From Torreya grandis (taxonomy: Eukaryota > Streptophyta > Pinopsida > Cupressales > Taxaceae), in the NCBI GenBank assembly GCA_037957365.1, contig JARHVA010001923.1, positions 1,647,501 to 1,711,500 on the forward strand: a DNA stretch of 64,000 bases, read 5' to 3'. Within the stretch, counting starts at the first letter, position 1. Each line of letters opens with the position of its first letter. A model generated the notes under the pieces. That model was given only the letters and a program-made list of their open reading frames with translations, was not told where the DNA came from and did no database searches. The position numbers were made by a program, and so were the translations under genes. Below, piece by piece: positions 22,245 through 35,715 of the stretch.

Positions 22245-22256
22245 TGGTGACTAGTG
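22245..22256 (+). other. Tat-like primer-binding site
   Basis: TGGTGACTAGTG, aligned with TGATGACTCCATTGG in the right copy, resembles the TGGCGACTCCACTGG PBS of plant Tat-type elements. Both copies are mutated. I did not assign the tRNA with certainty. Confidence 0.55.
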
Positions 22257-22336
22257 TGAAGTTTTTTAAATATTTTATCTTTTTTTTTATTTTTTTATAT
22301 TTATATCAGTCCTTATTTATTTTATCCTTTTTTACC

Positions 22337-24230
22337 ATGACCATTCACATCCCCTCCTATTATCCAACCTAAAATTGATATTATTGAATATTAAATAGAT
22401 ATTAGTGTTAATATTACTTTCTTTGATTGGTTTAATATACCTTATGATTTACATCATATTCTTGAGCTTATAGTTGAGGAAGTGGATGAAGCAATATTTG
22501 AAATTTCTTGGTATGATAATCTTAATAAGCACACTTAGTTTCATATTTTGGAATAAAATCATCAAATTCATCAAGAAAGAGAGCATATTTTAGTTACTAA
22601 TCCTCCACTTAGAGTTCATTTTATTTCTAAAGTTTTTAATTTTTGACGATTTTATTGTTGCTTCTAATTATAATCTCCCTACTAATTCTAATACAATTAG
22701 AGAGTTGAGCTAGTCTAATCAAGTAATGGAACCTATTGGAGCTTCCAATGGAAGAACATCTAGTATAATGAGTTGGAGACCTAATTCTAGTCTTGTAGAA
22801 CAATACAGATCAAATGAAAGCCATTGATAATGAAATAAATTATGATAATGATAATTCACACTTTCTAGAGAATCTTTGGATTCATGAAAATCTTATTAAT
22901 ATCAGTGTTCATCCTACTAAATTACCCTCGCTTAAAAGACTCGATGTCTCTAAATTCTTAGAAAGCTCTGGTGGGGTTTGAGAAGATCATTTATATGATT
23001 TAAAGTTAGTCTGTGCTACTCTTAGTATTATTAATGAAAAATTTTATTTAAGAGGATTTTTAGAAACTTTAGAAGGTAAATCTTATCAATTTTTTATTAT
23101 CCTTCTTTCCAAGGTTATTAGTACATGGAAAGACATAGAGGACTAGTTAGAGATTTATTTTGGCAAGACTAAACAAGATTTAGATTTAATCAATGAACTT
23201 GTAAATATCTTTATTAATCCAAGTGAGACAATGTACCATTTTATAACCAAATTCACTAAGTTGTATCAAAATATTCTCCATGATATTAGACCATTTAAAC
23301 ATTTGTGTATATTATATTTTGTAATGTTTTTCCTCTAAAATATAAAATGGATTTATAAGATAAAGATATTGTGGGTTATGATGAAACTATAGCTTTTTGC
23401 ATATAGTAAGAAAATAAAATAAAATGTATTGGTTTCAAAGATAAAGTTTCCATAGGTTAAATTATTATAATGCATAAATTTTAAAATCCATTCATAATAT
23501 TGACAATGAGTTGATCATTGTTAAACAAAAAATAAATGGCATACCTTCTACATCAAGTACGGCTTATAGTCCTCATAAAATTTAAATTGAAGAATAAATT
23601 AATTATTATAATATTTATGAATTAGATCATGACACTAACACTTGCATAGCTATTTAAAAAATTATAAAATTTATTCATGGAAATGATAGTATTTCCCTTA
23701 ACTATGTTGATAATGTAAACATGTATGGTTATGATGAGTCTTTATATGACATTAAGACTACTAATGCTTATACTATAAAAATAAGGCAAAGGGATTATAT
23801 TTCTACTCCAAAAGATAATTCTAATACAACTAATAATCAAAATGATTCTTCCAAACCAATTGTGCAAGATAAAAGTAAAGTTGCACATAATATTACTACT
23901 TCAAATAATGCTATTGTAAATTCTCAAAAAAATAATCCTTTGTCTACTAGATTTAATAATACTTGGTATCCTTCTTATAAGCCCAAAAATTATACTCACA
24001 TTTATCATCTTGATGTTAGTGCTTATAATATTATTAATGATTTGGCTACAATCAAATATATAATTTTTTTTATAAGTTGCTAGTTTACTTGGATAACTTA
24101 ATAAAATTAATGAAGCTATTGAAAACCCAAATGTAGTAGGATTTAAAATAGAATCCACTAATAATAAAAAATATCCTATTTTTTCTCAAAAAAATTCATG
24201 ATCCTCATGCTAATTAAATACATGCATTTT
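22337..24230 (+). pseudogene. Tat-like gag (capsid) and linker
   Basis: An ATG at 22337 lies one base out of frame with the body, which reads SPPIIQPKID; the right copy (ATG 62397) is in frame here. A retrotransposon-gag segment follows at about 22880-23290 (LEGKSYQFF, then STWKDIED and YFGKTKQDLD). This is the helical capsid region that assembles the particle around element RNA. A 120-codon open stretch (23721-24083) rich in Asn, Thr and Ser is the gag-protease linker. Stops and frameshifts are frequent. The 62397-64000 copy is homologous throughout. Confidence 0.75.
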
Positions 24231-24239
24231 ATGTTTCAG

Positions 24240-24612
24240 TTAAAATTGCTAACAAAATTATTCATAATTGTATCCTTGATACATGAGCTTCAAAAAATAT
24301 AATTCCTAAATTCATTACTGATCATTAAGTATATCTTATGAAACTAATAAAAAAACTCGTAGGTTTTGATTCTCATCAAACTATAAACTATGATAAATTT
24401 TGCAATATTATTATCAAGATCACTCAAGATGAAATAATCAGGTGTATGACTAATGTTCAAGTCTTATATATTACTAATAATTATGTTATACTTTTAGGTA
24501 GAAATTTGTCTAAGGAAACCAATGCTTTCATAGGTAAAGATACAACTTGGGTTCCTATTGAAAATGAGATAACTTTCATGCAAAGAGAAGAATGGTATAA
24601 TAACCCATAGAT
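24240..24612 (+). pseudogene. Tat-like aspartic protease
   Basis: The active-site region reads ILDT-stop-ASKNIIP (24278-24286 spans Asp, Thr and the stop). The family has Asp-Thr-Gly-Ala, so a stop replaces the Gly codon. Downstream an open stretch of 90 codons contains VQVLYITNNYVILLGRN, matching the flap-to-C-terminal part of Tat-like retropepsins, and ends in EWYNNP. In life it would cut the Gag-Pol polyprotein; here it is dead. Confidence 0.7.
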
Positions 24613-24723
24613 TACATACTAAAAAATGTTACTTATATATAAATTAGAATCGGTACTTATTTATTATTAAATTTAGATGAACCTAAAAAACATCTAGAAA
24701 AAACCTTTTCTAAAAATACTATA

Positions 24724-25090
24724 TAGTCGTTATTATTTGATGGAGCATGTTCACAATATGGTTGTGGTGTTGGAATCTATTTCATTTATATTATAGGTAA
24801 AATATTTCATTATGCTTATTAATTATCTTTTGATAATATAATAATACAATGGAATTTAAAGCCTTATGTTTAGGACTTATAAAAATAATAGGACTAAATA
24901 TTAAGAATTTGGAAGTCTTTGAAGATTCTAAATTCATATTTAAATAAGTTATAAAAAATTAAAAGATAAATCAGACTCATCTCCATAGATACACTCAAAA
25001 AATGTGGTCACTTCTTGAGAATTTCGAAGCTTTTAATATCAATCATATGATTTTGATTCTTGATCTAATAAGATTTATTTTTTATTTCAA
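24724..25090 (+). pseudogene. RNase H domain upstream of RT (Tat additional RNase H)
   Basis: The peptide reads LFDGACSQYGCGVGIYF, then NNTMEFKALCLGL, then VFEDSKFIFK, then MWSLLENFEAFNI. These match the plant-type RNase H pattern: Asp (24739-24741) in FDGA, Glu (24852-24854) in the TMEF helix and Asp (24924-24926) in EDSKF. The final Asp is not clearly seen. This domain lies between protease and RT, while the regular RNase H follows RT at about 26410-26850. Several stops and at least one frameshift are present. Confidence 0.7.
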
Positions 25091-25113
25091 ATCTTAATTT
25101 AAGTGAAAGTGAA

Positions 25114-26880
25114 ATGGTTTTTGAATTCACTTTTTTTTTTGAAAATTTAAAACCTAATACACCTAATTTTAATGAAAGTTGGTTTGTTTCTAGTTGTAAT
25201 AAATATATTAATTTTTTATTACAAGGTAATTATTTTGATTGTGATGACTATGTGATGAATTGTGGTGATTATCTACATATAAGTACTAATAAATTACCTA
25301 TTAGTTTAGTCAACCTAGAGTCAATGTTCACTCTAAATGATCCACCTAAGATTTTACGTACTGAAGAGCCTTCAAAGATAATAATAGGTAAGACTATTCC
25401 TATTAACCTTGACACTAAGTAAGATTCTAAATTCTTTTATTTATGAATTCAATGTACTCCTGAGGAAAAGATTCAATTTATTAAATTATTGAAGGAATTC
25501 ATTGATGTTTTTCTTGGTCTTACAAAGACCTAAAAGGTTATGATACTAATATAATTAATCATGATATACCTATCAAACTTTGTATAAAAACTATAAGGAT
25601 AAATATTAATAATAAACTCCTCTTTGGAAGACACCATAAATAAGGATCTTGATAAAATGTTATATGGGTATCATATTTCCTATTAAATATTTTGATTGGG
25701 TGTCTAACTTAGTTCCTATAAAAAAATAGTGATATTAGATTATGTATAGGCTTTAGAGATATAAATAAGGCTAGCATGAAAGATAATTTTCATCTTGTTA
25801 GTGTTGATAAGATTTTACAAGTTGTAAGATATAAAATGATGTATTCACTTGACTAATTTTCTAGTTATAATGTTTTTTTGTAAATCTAGAAGATAGACAT
25901 AAGACTACGTTTACTACACATAGGAGAAATTTTTATTTTAAAATAATATCATTTAGTTTAATTAACACATGCATCAATTTTCAAAGGTCTATGCACATAT
26001 ATTTTGATTATTTAATTGACAATGTTGAATATTCAAGTCTACCTAGATGATCTCATTGTGCATTCTAAAAGGAGATTTTTTTTTATCATCTTCATGAAAT
26101 CTTCACAAGATGTAGAAAATATGAAATTTATTTAAATCCCTAGAACTATATTTTTGGATTTACTGAAGGTAAACTTTTAGATCATATTATCTATAAAAAT
26201 GACATTTTAATTGATCTCGAATGTATTAAAGAAATTAAGGATTTGCTACCTCCTAAAGACCAATTTAGTCTTAGATATTTCTTTAGTAAAATAAATTTTG
26301 TACAAAAATTCATTTCTAGTTTTACTAAAAAGTCTAATAATTTACATTTTTTTAATAAAATTTAGTATTATGTATGGGATACATGTGATTATTTAGTTTT
26401 TAATAACATTAAACATGTCATTACAAGTGCACATGTACTTACTAAACTTGATTTAAATTAACCATTCATTTTTTATGTTAATGTTACTGAAAAGGCCATA
26501 AGATTTATAATCACTCAAAATGGTGAAAACAATGAAGAAAGACCTATTGTTTATATGAGCCAAGTTTTAAAAGATGTTGAAATAAAAGATCCCTTAGTTG
26601 ATAAATTTTTGCTATCTTTGATTTCTTCTTTAGCCAAGTTTTGATATTTATTGAAGGGAAACAAGGTTATTTTTAGATCAAATGTTATTTTCCTCTCTTA
26701 TCTTTTAAAATAAACTATTATTCAAGAAAGCTTAGATAAATCAATATTAACAAATCAAGAGTTTGATATTTAATTTGGAACATTCAAAACTATCAAAGCA
26801 AATGACTTAGAAAATTATTTGGCTGAAAACATGACCTCAAGTATAAATTTTTTAGTTCTTTCAATTGTTGATTCATTACA
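25114..26880 (+). pseudogene. Tat-like reverse transcriptase and RNase H
   Basis: A 102-codon linker (25114-25422) leads into FIKLLKEFIDVF and then the RT. Motifs seen are WVSNLVPIKK, then IGFRDINKASMKDNFHL, and YLDD at 26040-26051, which keeps both catalytic Asp residues. After it come the RT tail (TEGKLLDHII) and the regular RNase H remnant (PIVYMSQVLKDVE). The sequence matches plant Tat-type Ty3/gypsy polyproteins. Multiple stops and frameshifts make it inactive. RT and RNase H would have converted element RNA into DNA within cytoplasmic particles. Confidence 0.8.
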
Positions 26881-28229
26881 CACTAAGCCTCATTTCAAAA
26901 ATATGAAAGTTGCATATTTTTATAAATAATTGAAAATTGACCATGAAATGAGTGAATGAGATTATTTACTTTCTCAAGATTATTAGTACCATGAATTAGC
27001 TTTTTTAATCCAAAATTAGGCCTATCCTAATAATTTAGATAAGAAACAAACAATATTTCTTAGACTTTAATCATTAAAATTTATTTTATTAGAGAATTTT
27101 ATATTTTATAGAAACAAAGATGATGTTATTTTGCATTGCTTAACTCATAATCAGAGGCATAAAGTTTTTAGAATATGTCATGAAGGTAGTTTTAGTAGTC
27201 ATCATGCATCCAAAACTACTGCATATAAGACTATACATACATGCTATTACTAGTCTATTTGTTTCAAGATTATTATAATCTAGTTCATGCTTGTATACCC
27301 TACCAATTATTTGCTTGTAGAGATAGACTACATGCAATGCCCTTAAATACATTTATACTAGAGAAACATTTCACTAAGTGGGGTATTGATTTTATTTTTA
27401 ATATTAATCCTCCTTCAAATGGTCATAACTATATTATGACAACCATAAATTATTTTATGAAATGGCCTGAGATAAAATGTTTGAAAAGTTTAGTCACTAC
27501 TAAAGTCATCTAGTTTTTGAGAATCAAAATTTTCTCTACATTTAACGTACTAAATTAAATAATTATGATAATGCTCCTTAGTTAATTTCAAATGATTATT
27601 TAGAATTTTTAAGATGATATTCAATTATTTATAGTCATTCTTCAAAGTATTATCTTCAAGGGAATGCACAAGCTAAGTCTACTAAAAAGATTATGATTTC
27701 AATCATGAAAATTATTGCATGTGTTAATGAGAACAATACTTATTTAAATATATTTGAATAACTATGGGTTGATTATATAATTGTGAAGGCAACAATAGGT
27801 TATTTTCCATTTATGTCAGATTATGGTTTTGAAGTTATTTTTCCAATAGAACTACAAATGTCTTCTGAAAGAACCACTCTTTAATACTTAATTGGGGATA
27901 CTAATGTTATTTAACAAATAATTAATGATATTATAGCCTTGGACAATAATAAAGACACTAATTTACATTAATTAGAAAAGGCTAAACAAAATTTAAAGAA
28001 ATTGCGTGATTAAAAAAGTTTATAATTTTTTTTTATAGTTAGTGATCTCATTTTAGATTGGGATAAACCTCATGACTAACTAGGTAAGCATCACAAGTTT
28101 GGTTCACTTTTTTTGGTACTTATAAAATAACTATTATTATTGAAAAAATGATTTTTACCTAATGATATTGATGGTAATTAGTCGCATCATTTAGTCAACG
28201 GTAATCATTTGAAGCTTTTTCTCAATTAA
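26880..28229 (+). pseudogene. Tat-like integrase
   Basis: The HHCC zinc-binding segment is recognisable (CHEGSFSSHHASKTTAY, then ACIPYQLF, with one Cys now Tyr). The core starts with GIDFIFNINPPSNGHNYI, carrying the first catalytic Asp, and continues to SNDYLEFL. In the third catalytic motif the residue is Lys (NAQAKST, codon 27675-27677) where the family has Glu, a G-to-A change. The C-terminus ends at FLN plus stop near 28229, as in related polyproteins. Only about 20 bp separate this stop from the truncated chromovirus LTR, so the Tat 3' UTR and PPT are missing. Confidence 0.75.
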
Positions 28230-28249
28230 CTTTTCTTTTCTTCTTTGTT

Positions 28250-31200
28250 ATTTCATTTGATTATAAATGAAATCATTATTATCTCATGAATCATGGATAT
28301 ATATTTTGAATGGTCTGAAATCATTCCATGGTAAATATGAAGGTTATGTCATTAGGGCTTTGACTTAAAAATCTATTTTTTTTATCATTATGTTATGATG
28401 TTAATTTTGGGTTCATTATAGACTGTCAGGTTTTGACTCAGTTTTATTGATAACATATTCATATGTTGTGATTGTTAAGACTATAATTTTTATTCTTGAC
28501 TATTGATGTTAAGTACATGACTTTATGGGTGGTTTACCTATTGTATGAACTCATTTACCTGAGTAATATTTTATTTCTTAAGTGTTGAGGGTTTAATTGG
28601 CTATCGTTATTATAATTTGTTTTCATAATTATATGGATGTGTTTGATATTCTATTACCATTTATTTTAGTAGGATAACTATGTTCTTATACTGGCTTATT
28701 TAGTTTTGAAGTGTTGTCATTTTAAGGCATGAGTTATAAAAAGTAAATGTTTGAGGTTTAGGTTATAAATGTTGAGTAAAATGTGAGTCTCAAATCATGA
28801 AGTTAGTATGATGAGTTGTATCCCTTGGGTTAGGTGCCAAGACAACAAATATTTTTGAGTTAGAACGTGAAAAAAATTTGATTTGATTTTATTTTAGCTA
28901 ATGTCTATTAAGTCAATCTTAGATTTGTTTCTCTCTCTTCATCATTTGCTATCACTTACCCTTCTGCTTAAATCTACAACTAATTGATGATTGGGGTGGT
29001 CTATGACAACTTATTTGGGATCACTGGGACTAGAGAAGTGGGTTTTACTTCATTGGAATTATAAGAAGATGGTTTACTTGTATGGATTCTCTAGGATTGT
29101 ATACTTGTGTAGCAGTTGGAGGAAATATTTTTTTAACTGTGTTGTTAAGATAATAAAATGGTTTTGATTATTGTGTCATATTATATCCTTTAATGATTAT
29201 TGAGTTATCTTATTTAATGATATTTTTATTTTTAAGTTGGTTTACATAAATAGGGTTCATTAGTATTAAGTCAATTTGTAACTTAATTAATATTTGATAT
29301 CCTTATTGAAAATGAGGAAATCAATACTTTTTAATAAAGACATTTAAGTAGTGCTATTATTTTTCATTTAGAATCAGTTTAAGTATTATTTTGGGAAGAT
29401 GTATAAAATTGAAGTTTGTTTTTCATAATCCAATGTTTATGTGTTTGAAGACATTGAGTTGTAAATTATTTATTAGAATCATATTGAATGATTATGAATA
29501 GAACTATGACTATTCATTTAGTATTTTTCTTTATTAATGAAATAAGTAAGAGTAATTATCAATCATGTTTGTAATAAATGCTTATAAATTGTTTAGTGAG
29601 TAAACTCTTGATATATTTATGAATAAAAGAGTATGTTTTCATAATAAGTATATGGTTATTATGTTTAATTTAAAATATTTGAATTATCGTGATTAACTTA
29701 CTTTGAGAAGAATACTCAAGTTTATATGATTCCTATATTAAGTTAAAGGTTGTTATATACAATTAACTATTTATAAATGGCAAAGAGATTTATAAGTTTT
29801 GAAGTGTGGTATAGTGGCCAAAATATTTAGTTGGGTACTCTAATAGGTTAAGGTGATCATACTTTTAAATTCAACCAAAAACCTACCTTGGTCTCTTTAA
29901 CTCTTAAATACAATTGAAAGGGATTGACATTCCTAAATGTTATTAATTTGAAAGCATATTTTTTATAATTTATTGTAAAATGTTATACTCCAATTGATAA
30001 TTGGAAATGATAAAAAAAAATTGGTTTTATTTCAATTGTAGATTCTATCGAATATCTTAGTCTTGAATCTTATTTGGTAATATAATCATGAGGTCTTAAA
30101 ATAATAACATGAAAATAGGTTAAAATAATTTTATATACATTTTCAAGAGGGAATCATTGGTTTTTTTATTGTCAAATTATGCATCGAATTGAATTAATAG
30201 TTAAGCCTTATGATCAAAATCACCCAAGTACAAATGACTCATATTGTCATGAGTAAATGAATTATTACAAGGATTAATGACAATAGTATTCCTTTTTCAA
30301 ACAACTAAGTTAAAATAAGCCTAATTAAGAGGCCTATGGACTTGGTGTAAATCATATAACTTGACAAATAAACTAAGATAAAACTAAATTATTTGGTACC
30401 TTCTTAAGAAGGAAAAAAAATATTTAATCTTAATTTGTACTTTAGGATGGTGGTAACTTTTATGAATGTTCACATGAATAACATAAGTATGGTTGTTGAA
30501 ACATTAAGATAAAATGAAATTTAGCCAATGTTCATTGGTGTTACAAGTATATTGACTAAGTGATGCATATGAATTAGGAGTAAGGCTTTAAATATCTAAT
30601 CCAAGGTTCACATGATGGTTAATTAGTAGTATCCATGAACTTAATTTGATTATGATAAGTGATGTGATGGATAATTATTTAGATACATCCATCATGATGA
30701 AATTAAATAATACTTTCCTAAAATCTACAAATGAACAAATGAATAAAAACTAAAAACTTGAATTGATGCTAAACCATTACTATGAAGGCAAAAGTGCAAT
30801 GATGCTTATGATGATCATGGTATAATGATCACATGGCTAACACTTTCATATAGTCTCATTGGTACTAAATCTAAGTGAAATACTTTGATGTCAAACACTT
30901 AATGTTATATTACTTTTGTAAATAGTCCCTCCAATCAATAATTGGCTATTATATGAATGTTTGATAGATCGTGCTTGTGCAAGATTAGTATGATAATTTT
31001 TTATCCTTTCATAAATGTTTGATAAACTCCCTCAATTATATCCAATGAGGTGTAGGTTATTTTATGGTCTGTATAGTTACTTGATTGAGTTACATATTGG
31101 TAATGACTTTGTTAGAAAGGCCATAATGAAGTATGTGGATAAGAGTGTGTAAGTGTGTTTTCCATACACCAACTCATCTCTATATGAATACTAATTGGGT

Positions 31201-31365
31201 AACTAATTCTTAATGAATTCATTAATGAATTTTGGCTTGGTCTAATTCTTGTGTTGGATATAAAAAAATTATGGATCTCATTACATTTTTCATACTAACT
31301 CTATTTGAAATAGTTGTACCATAGTTGCTTATCTCAATATTTTATATTTTTGTGTAGTTATTACA
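28250..31365 (+). repeat. Array LTR-a, 5'-truncated (3,116 bp)
   Basis: It matches the last 3.1 kb of LTR-c (about 46420-49538) and ends in TTACA before the PBS. About 1.7 kb is missing from its start, including the position of the candidate TATA box, so this first unit has lost its promoter. Confidence 0.88.
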
Positions 31366-31368
31366 TTA

Positions 31369-31380
31369 TGGTATCAAAGT
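31369..31380 (+). other. Primer-binding site, unit A
   Basis: TGGTATCAAAGT, three bases after the LTR end, is of tRNA-iMet type. Units B (40597-40608) and C (49542-49553) have the equivalent site after a TTG spacer. Confidence 0.8.
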
Positions 31381-31456
31381 AAGTTTAATTACCCTAGGGA
31401 ACTTTGGGAAATGATATTGTTGTTTATCATACTCAATTATTTTTTTTCACCTTAGG

Positions 31457-32720
31457 ATGGTGAGACTAAGATATATAATGGTAGACAACAACCTGAGAGA
31501 TGCCAACCCTTGTAGAGATAGAGGTAGAGGTATAGGTTCCAGGGTTAATATACTTGATATAAAAGAACCTCATCTTAGTAATACTAGTATTAATGTTGGA
31601 TCCCCTAACAATGATGAAAACAAACATAATGATAACTAATAGGTATTTATAAATGGGATGATAACTACTTTCAATGCCACTTAAATCAATATGGAGACCC
31701 AAGAACATAGATTGAATAATTTGGATGGTATACCACCTAAAGAATTAACTCTTAGAGAGAAAGGGCAAGTTGGTGAGTAAATATCCAAGACAACACTATA
31801 AATATGGTTGATCCCATTATCAATGAACTAAAAAATCTACCTCCACCAACATTTTTAGGTGAATAATTAGGTGATGCAGCTGATATATGGTTGATTAACC
31901 TACAAAAGTACTTTAATATGCATAATATGCCCTCCAATGTGTAGGAAAAGGTGGATACTTATCAGTTAGTTGAATCTATAGTTATTTAGTGGAATCATAT
32001 TTGTGTATAATGGGGATACTAGCCAATTATTCTTACCTGACCTATTTTTGAAAGACAATTCATGAAAAGATATCTTATCTCAAATTTTAAAGAACATAAA
32101 ATAACTAATTTTTAGTTGTTAAAGTAAGAATATCTTAGAAACTGAGTATGTAAACAAGTTTTTAAACTTGTTTTATCATGTTAATTGCATGCATGATGAA
32201 TAAATGAAAGTGACTATGTTCAAGTTGGAATTGAAAGAAAGATTGATGCATGATGTCAAAATGACCAACAATAAGACTCTTATTATAGCCATTGAATCTA
32301 CTCATCAAGTAGAAAATAAAGAGAAAGCTTATGAAAATGCAAGGTAATATTTTAAGAAAATAGATAGTAGTCTAAAATAAAGAATCTATCCCCTTAAACC
32401 AAGAATTTTAAAATCTAATCAAAAACACATATTTACTAGGAGTACCATTTGTTTTAATAAATTTCAAGGGAAAAATAAAAATTTCATAAATCAAAAGTTT
32501 TCTAAGGCTAGAACTTATAAGGGAAATAAAATCCAAGGACATCAAAATATACCTACAAATAGGGGAAAAACCATTCATATATCACCCCAAAAGAATATAG
32601 TGTGCTAGGAGTGTGGAAAAAATCTTTATCATAAGGACTATCCCAAGATAAATTTGAGTCAATCATCCAAACACAAGGTGTATACAATGGTTGATAATAC
32701 AAATGAAAATTTAAAATTCA
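31457..32720 (+). pseudogene. Chromovirus gag, unit A
   Basis: It starts MVRLRYIMVDNN, matching starts in units B and C, then has a basic Gly/Arg segment, the retro-gag region (DIWLINLQKYF at about 31880) and a zinc knuckle of type C-x2-C-x3-H-x4-C at 32603-32641. The second codon of the knuckle is a stop and the last Cys is Tyr. The same Tyr occurs in units B and C. Gag would form the particle and bind element RNA. Many stops are present (for example GE-LGD near 31866, shared with unit C). Confidence 0.8.
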
Positions 32721-32739
32721 CCCCTATCAAAATTCGAGT

Positions 32740-35345
32740 AAACTAAATAATATTTATATTTATATTTTGTTTGATTTAGGAGCAATTGATAGTTTTGTTA
32801 ATTTTAAGATTGTAAATAAATATAAATAGAATCCTATGACATTTAGGGAAGGTTAGGATGTGAAGTTTAATTTAGGAAAGAGGGTGCTAGTTTCTAAATG
32901 TCTTGAAAAAGTAATCTTAGACTTAGCTTATTTTAAAATCAAATTTAATATTTTCATAGCTCCCCTTAGATCTTATGATGTCATTCTAGGTATATATTGG
33001 CTATAGCAGCATAAAGTCAATCTAGACTACTGTAATAAAATGGTAAAATATTATGATGACATGTAAAATTTAGTATTGATAAAAGGGTTTCTAAAGTATA
33101 AAGTACATAAGTTACTATCATAATTATATTTGAAGAAAGCAATGTGTAAGGGTTGTAAACTATATTATGTATAGATATAAGAAATGACACTTGTAACTAA
33201 AATAACATTCCAAGAATATCGATTCTTATAGGAATTTTTTTAATGGTTTTCCAAAAAAAATTACCTCAGCTACCTTCTAAGAGGGAATTTGAATTTTATA
33301 TTAATATAATTCTAGGGGTAGCCCCTACATCTAGAGCACCTTACCACATGAATGTGTTAGATTTTTAGGAGCTTAAAGCTCAATTGCAATAACTACTAGA
33401 AAATGACAACATTAAGTCAAGTGTGTCACCCTGTGTTGCACCTATGGTCTTTATAAAAAATAAGGATGGAATGTTGAATTTCACATGATTAATAAAGTTT
33501 CTATCAATAATTATTATCCTTTGCTAATGATACACAATCTATTTGATCAGATTAAGGGTGAAACTATCTTTTCTAAGATAGATTTGAGATTAGGCTATCA
33601 TTAGCTAAGAATCAAGGAGTACATTCATAATACTAATTTTCAAGCTCGATATGGACATTATAGGTTTATGATAATTCTATTTAGTCTAACTAATGGGCAT
33701 GCTACCTTTATGAACCTAATTAATAGTGTATTTAGAGATTTCCTAGAAAAGTTTGTTCTAGTTTTTATTGATGACATACTAATTTATTCTAAGAATGTGG
33801 ATAAACATGAACATTATTTGCATTTAGTGTTGTAAAGACCAAGGCAACATAAATTATATGGTAAACTATGTAAGGCATATAAAGAAGGCTTAGGTAGTTT
33901 GTTAACCTAGGATGGTAAAGTTTTGGCTTATGAGTCATGGAAACTAAAAGATTATGAGAAAATTTACACCACTCATGACCTTTAGATTGTTGCTATTGTA
34001 CATGATTTGAAGCAATGGAAACAATTTTTGTTAGGTATGCATTTCAAATACATTATGATCATCACAACCTGGAATACTAATTTTATTAGGATGATTTAAA
34101 TGCATGTCAGCATAGATGGATAGAATTTTTGAGAAATTTTGATATGAATATTTCTTATGTGAAAGGTAAGAAGAATCATGTTGTTGATGCACTCAATTGA
34201 CACATGTATCTCACTATCTTGTTTGTTTTGCATAGCAATTTTAGAATTAAAATTATAGAACATTAACATTCTAATTAATTTTTATAAGAGGTAAGTGGAT
34301 TATTATTTATCTTGATTTCATTACTATTTTGACAAAATCTCAATGTAAACATGATACTATTATGGTTGTAATTGATAAATTTACCAAAGTTGGCCATGTC
34401 ATTACTAGAAATTTAATCGATGATGCATTTGTGTTTGTTGAACATTTTTTGAAATAAATGGTAAGGTTACATGACATGCTTGAAATTATTATTTTTTATA
34501 GAGATAAAAATTTTACTTCAAATTTTTGGAAATCATTGACTACTAAGTTTGGTAAAATATTGAACTTTAATTCATTTTATCAAAATAAAATAAATGGTCA
34601 GATGAAAAGGCTAAATTAGATTGTGTAAGACATGTTAAGAATGTATGTGATGAATCAATAAAGTAAGTGGGAAGATTATTTACACATAGTTGAATTTATG
34701 TATAATAACATGTATAATTATGTGATTAAAATGGATCAATTCAAAGATCTATGTGGGCATAAATGTAGAATTTCACTTGGTTGAGAAAATTTATAAAATA
34801 GAACTATTTATGGTCCTAATTTTTTACATGAATATGATAGGCAAATGGAAAGCATAAGGAAATATCTAAAAGTTTCCTTTGATAGACAAAAGAGCTATGC
34901 AAATTTAAAAATGCCACCATGATAATTTGAGGTTGGTGATAAAGTTTTTCTATGTGTTAGATCATAGAAAAGTTTAATAAAGTTTGTAAAATTTTCCAAA
35001 TTGGTTCCTTAATTTGTTGGACCCTTTAAAAATTTGGATAAAATTAGTCTTTTTTCCTTTCAACAGCTCTTCCTCTTTCTCTATCCCAAATTTATGATGT
35101 TTTCTTGTTGAATTATTGAGAAAATATATGCCTGATCCTTTTCATGTTTTGGATTTGACTCACCTTTAGGTTTTGGAATAAAAATGATGTATTTGGGACC
35201 AGTGAGGATCTTTGACCAATGTAGCGTTAGATTTCAAAATCATGAGATTTCTTAAATTTTTCTCTAATGGGATCCTTTATCTAAAAGAATTGCTACTTGG
35301 GAAGGTGAAATTATTTTTAACCAACACTATTTTGAGCTATACTAA
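32740..35345 (+). pseudogene. Chromovirus pol, unit A
   Basis: Protease reads LFDLGAIDSF (32773-32781), with Leu where Ser is expected. RT has KIDLRLGYH followed by TAG (33602-33604) and FIDDIL (33764-33775). About 330 bp are deleted near 33872 relative to unit B, removing the RT end and the RNase H start. The integrase core (from about 34340) has YRDKNF for the second Asp. The third catalytic residue is Lys in GQMKRLN, where B and C have Glu. TAA at 34455-34457 follows FLK. TAA at 35010-35012 replaces the Arg of the LAPRFVGP-type motif. A chromodomain remnant (PVRIFDQC, then TWEGEIIF) ends the frame near 35340. Confidence 0.82.
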
Positions 35346-35366
35346 TCACTAAGATGGCTCTTTTTT

Positions 35367-35379
35367 AAGTGGGGGAGGA
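35367..35379 (+). other. Polypurine tract before LTR-b
   Basis: AAGTGGGGGAGGA abuts the LTR start TGTCATGACC. Equivalents lie at 44734-44746 and 53894-53906. Confidence 0.85.
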
Positions 35380-35715
35380 TGTCATGACCCTCGACACTTG
35401 TCATGTTAATTTTTTTTGTTATTATATTTGATGACTCAGATGACAATTATTTATTGGATTATTCAATTTGATATTACTACTTTGATTTAATAGTTTACAT
35501 GTTTTGGCATAGTGATGTGATTATTATGTGTTTTAGTTAGAACATATTTGGTTCAGTTCTATATTTTGACATTGTTGCTTCATCTTGTTATTAATGATAT
35601 TATGAACTTTTTAATGACATTTCATTATTAAATGTTTTATGAATTTGATTTCATGATAAAATGATTTGTCATTTAATTTAGTTACATTACTTAGTGTATT
35701 TATTATGATTATCTC

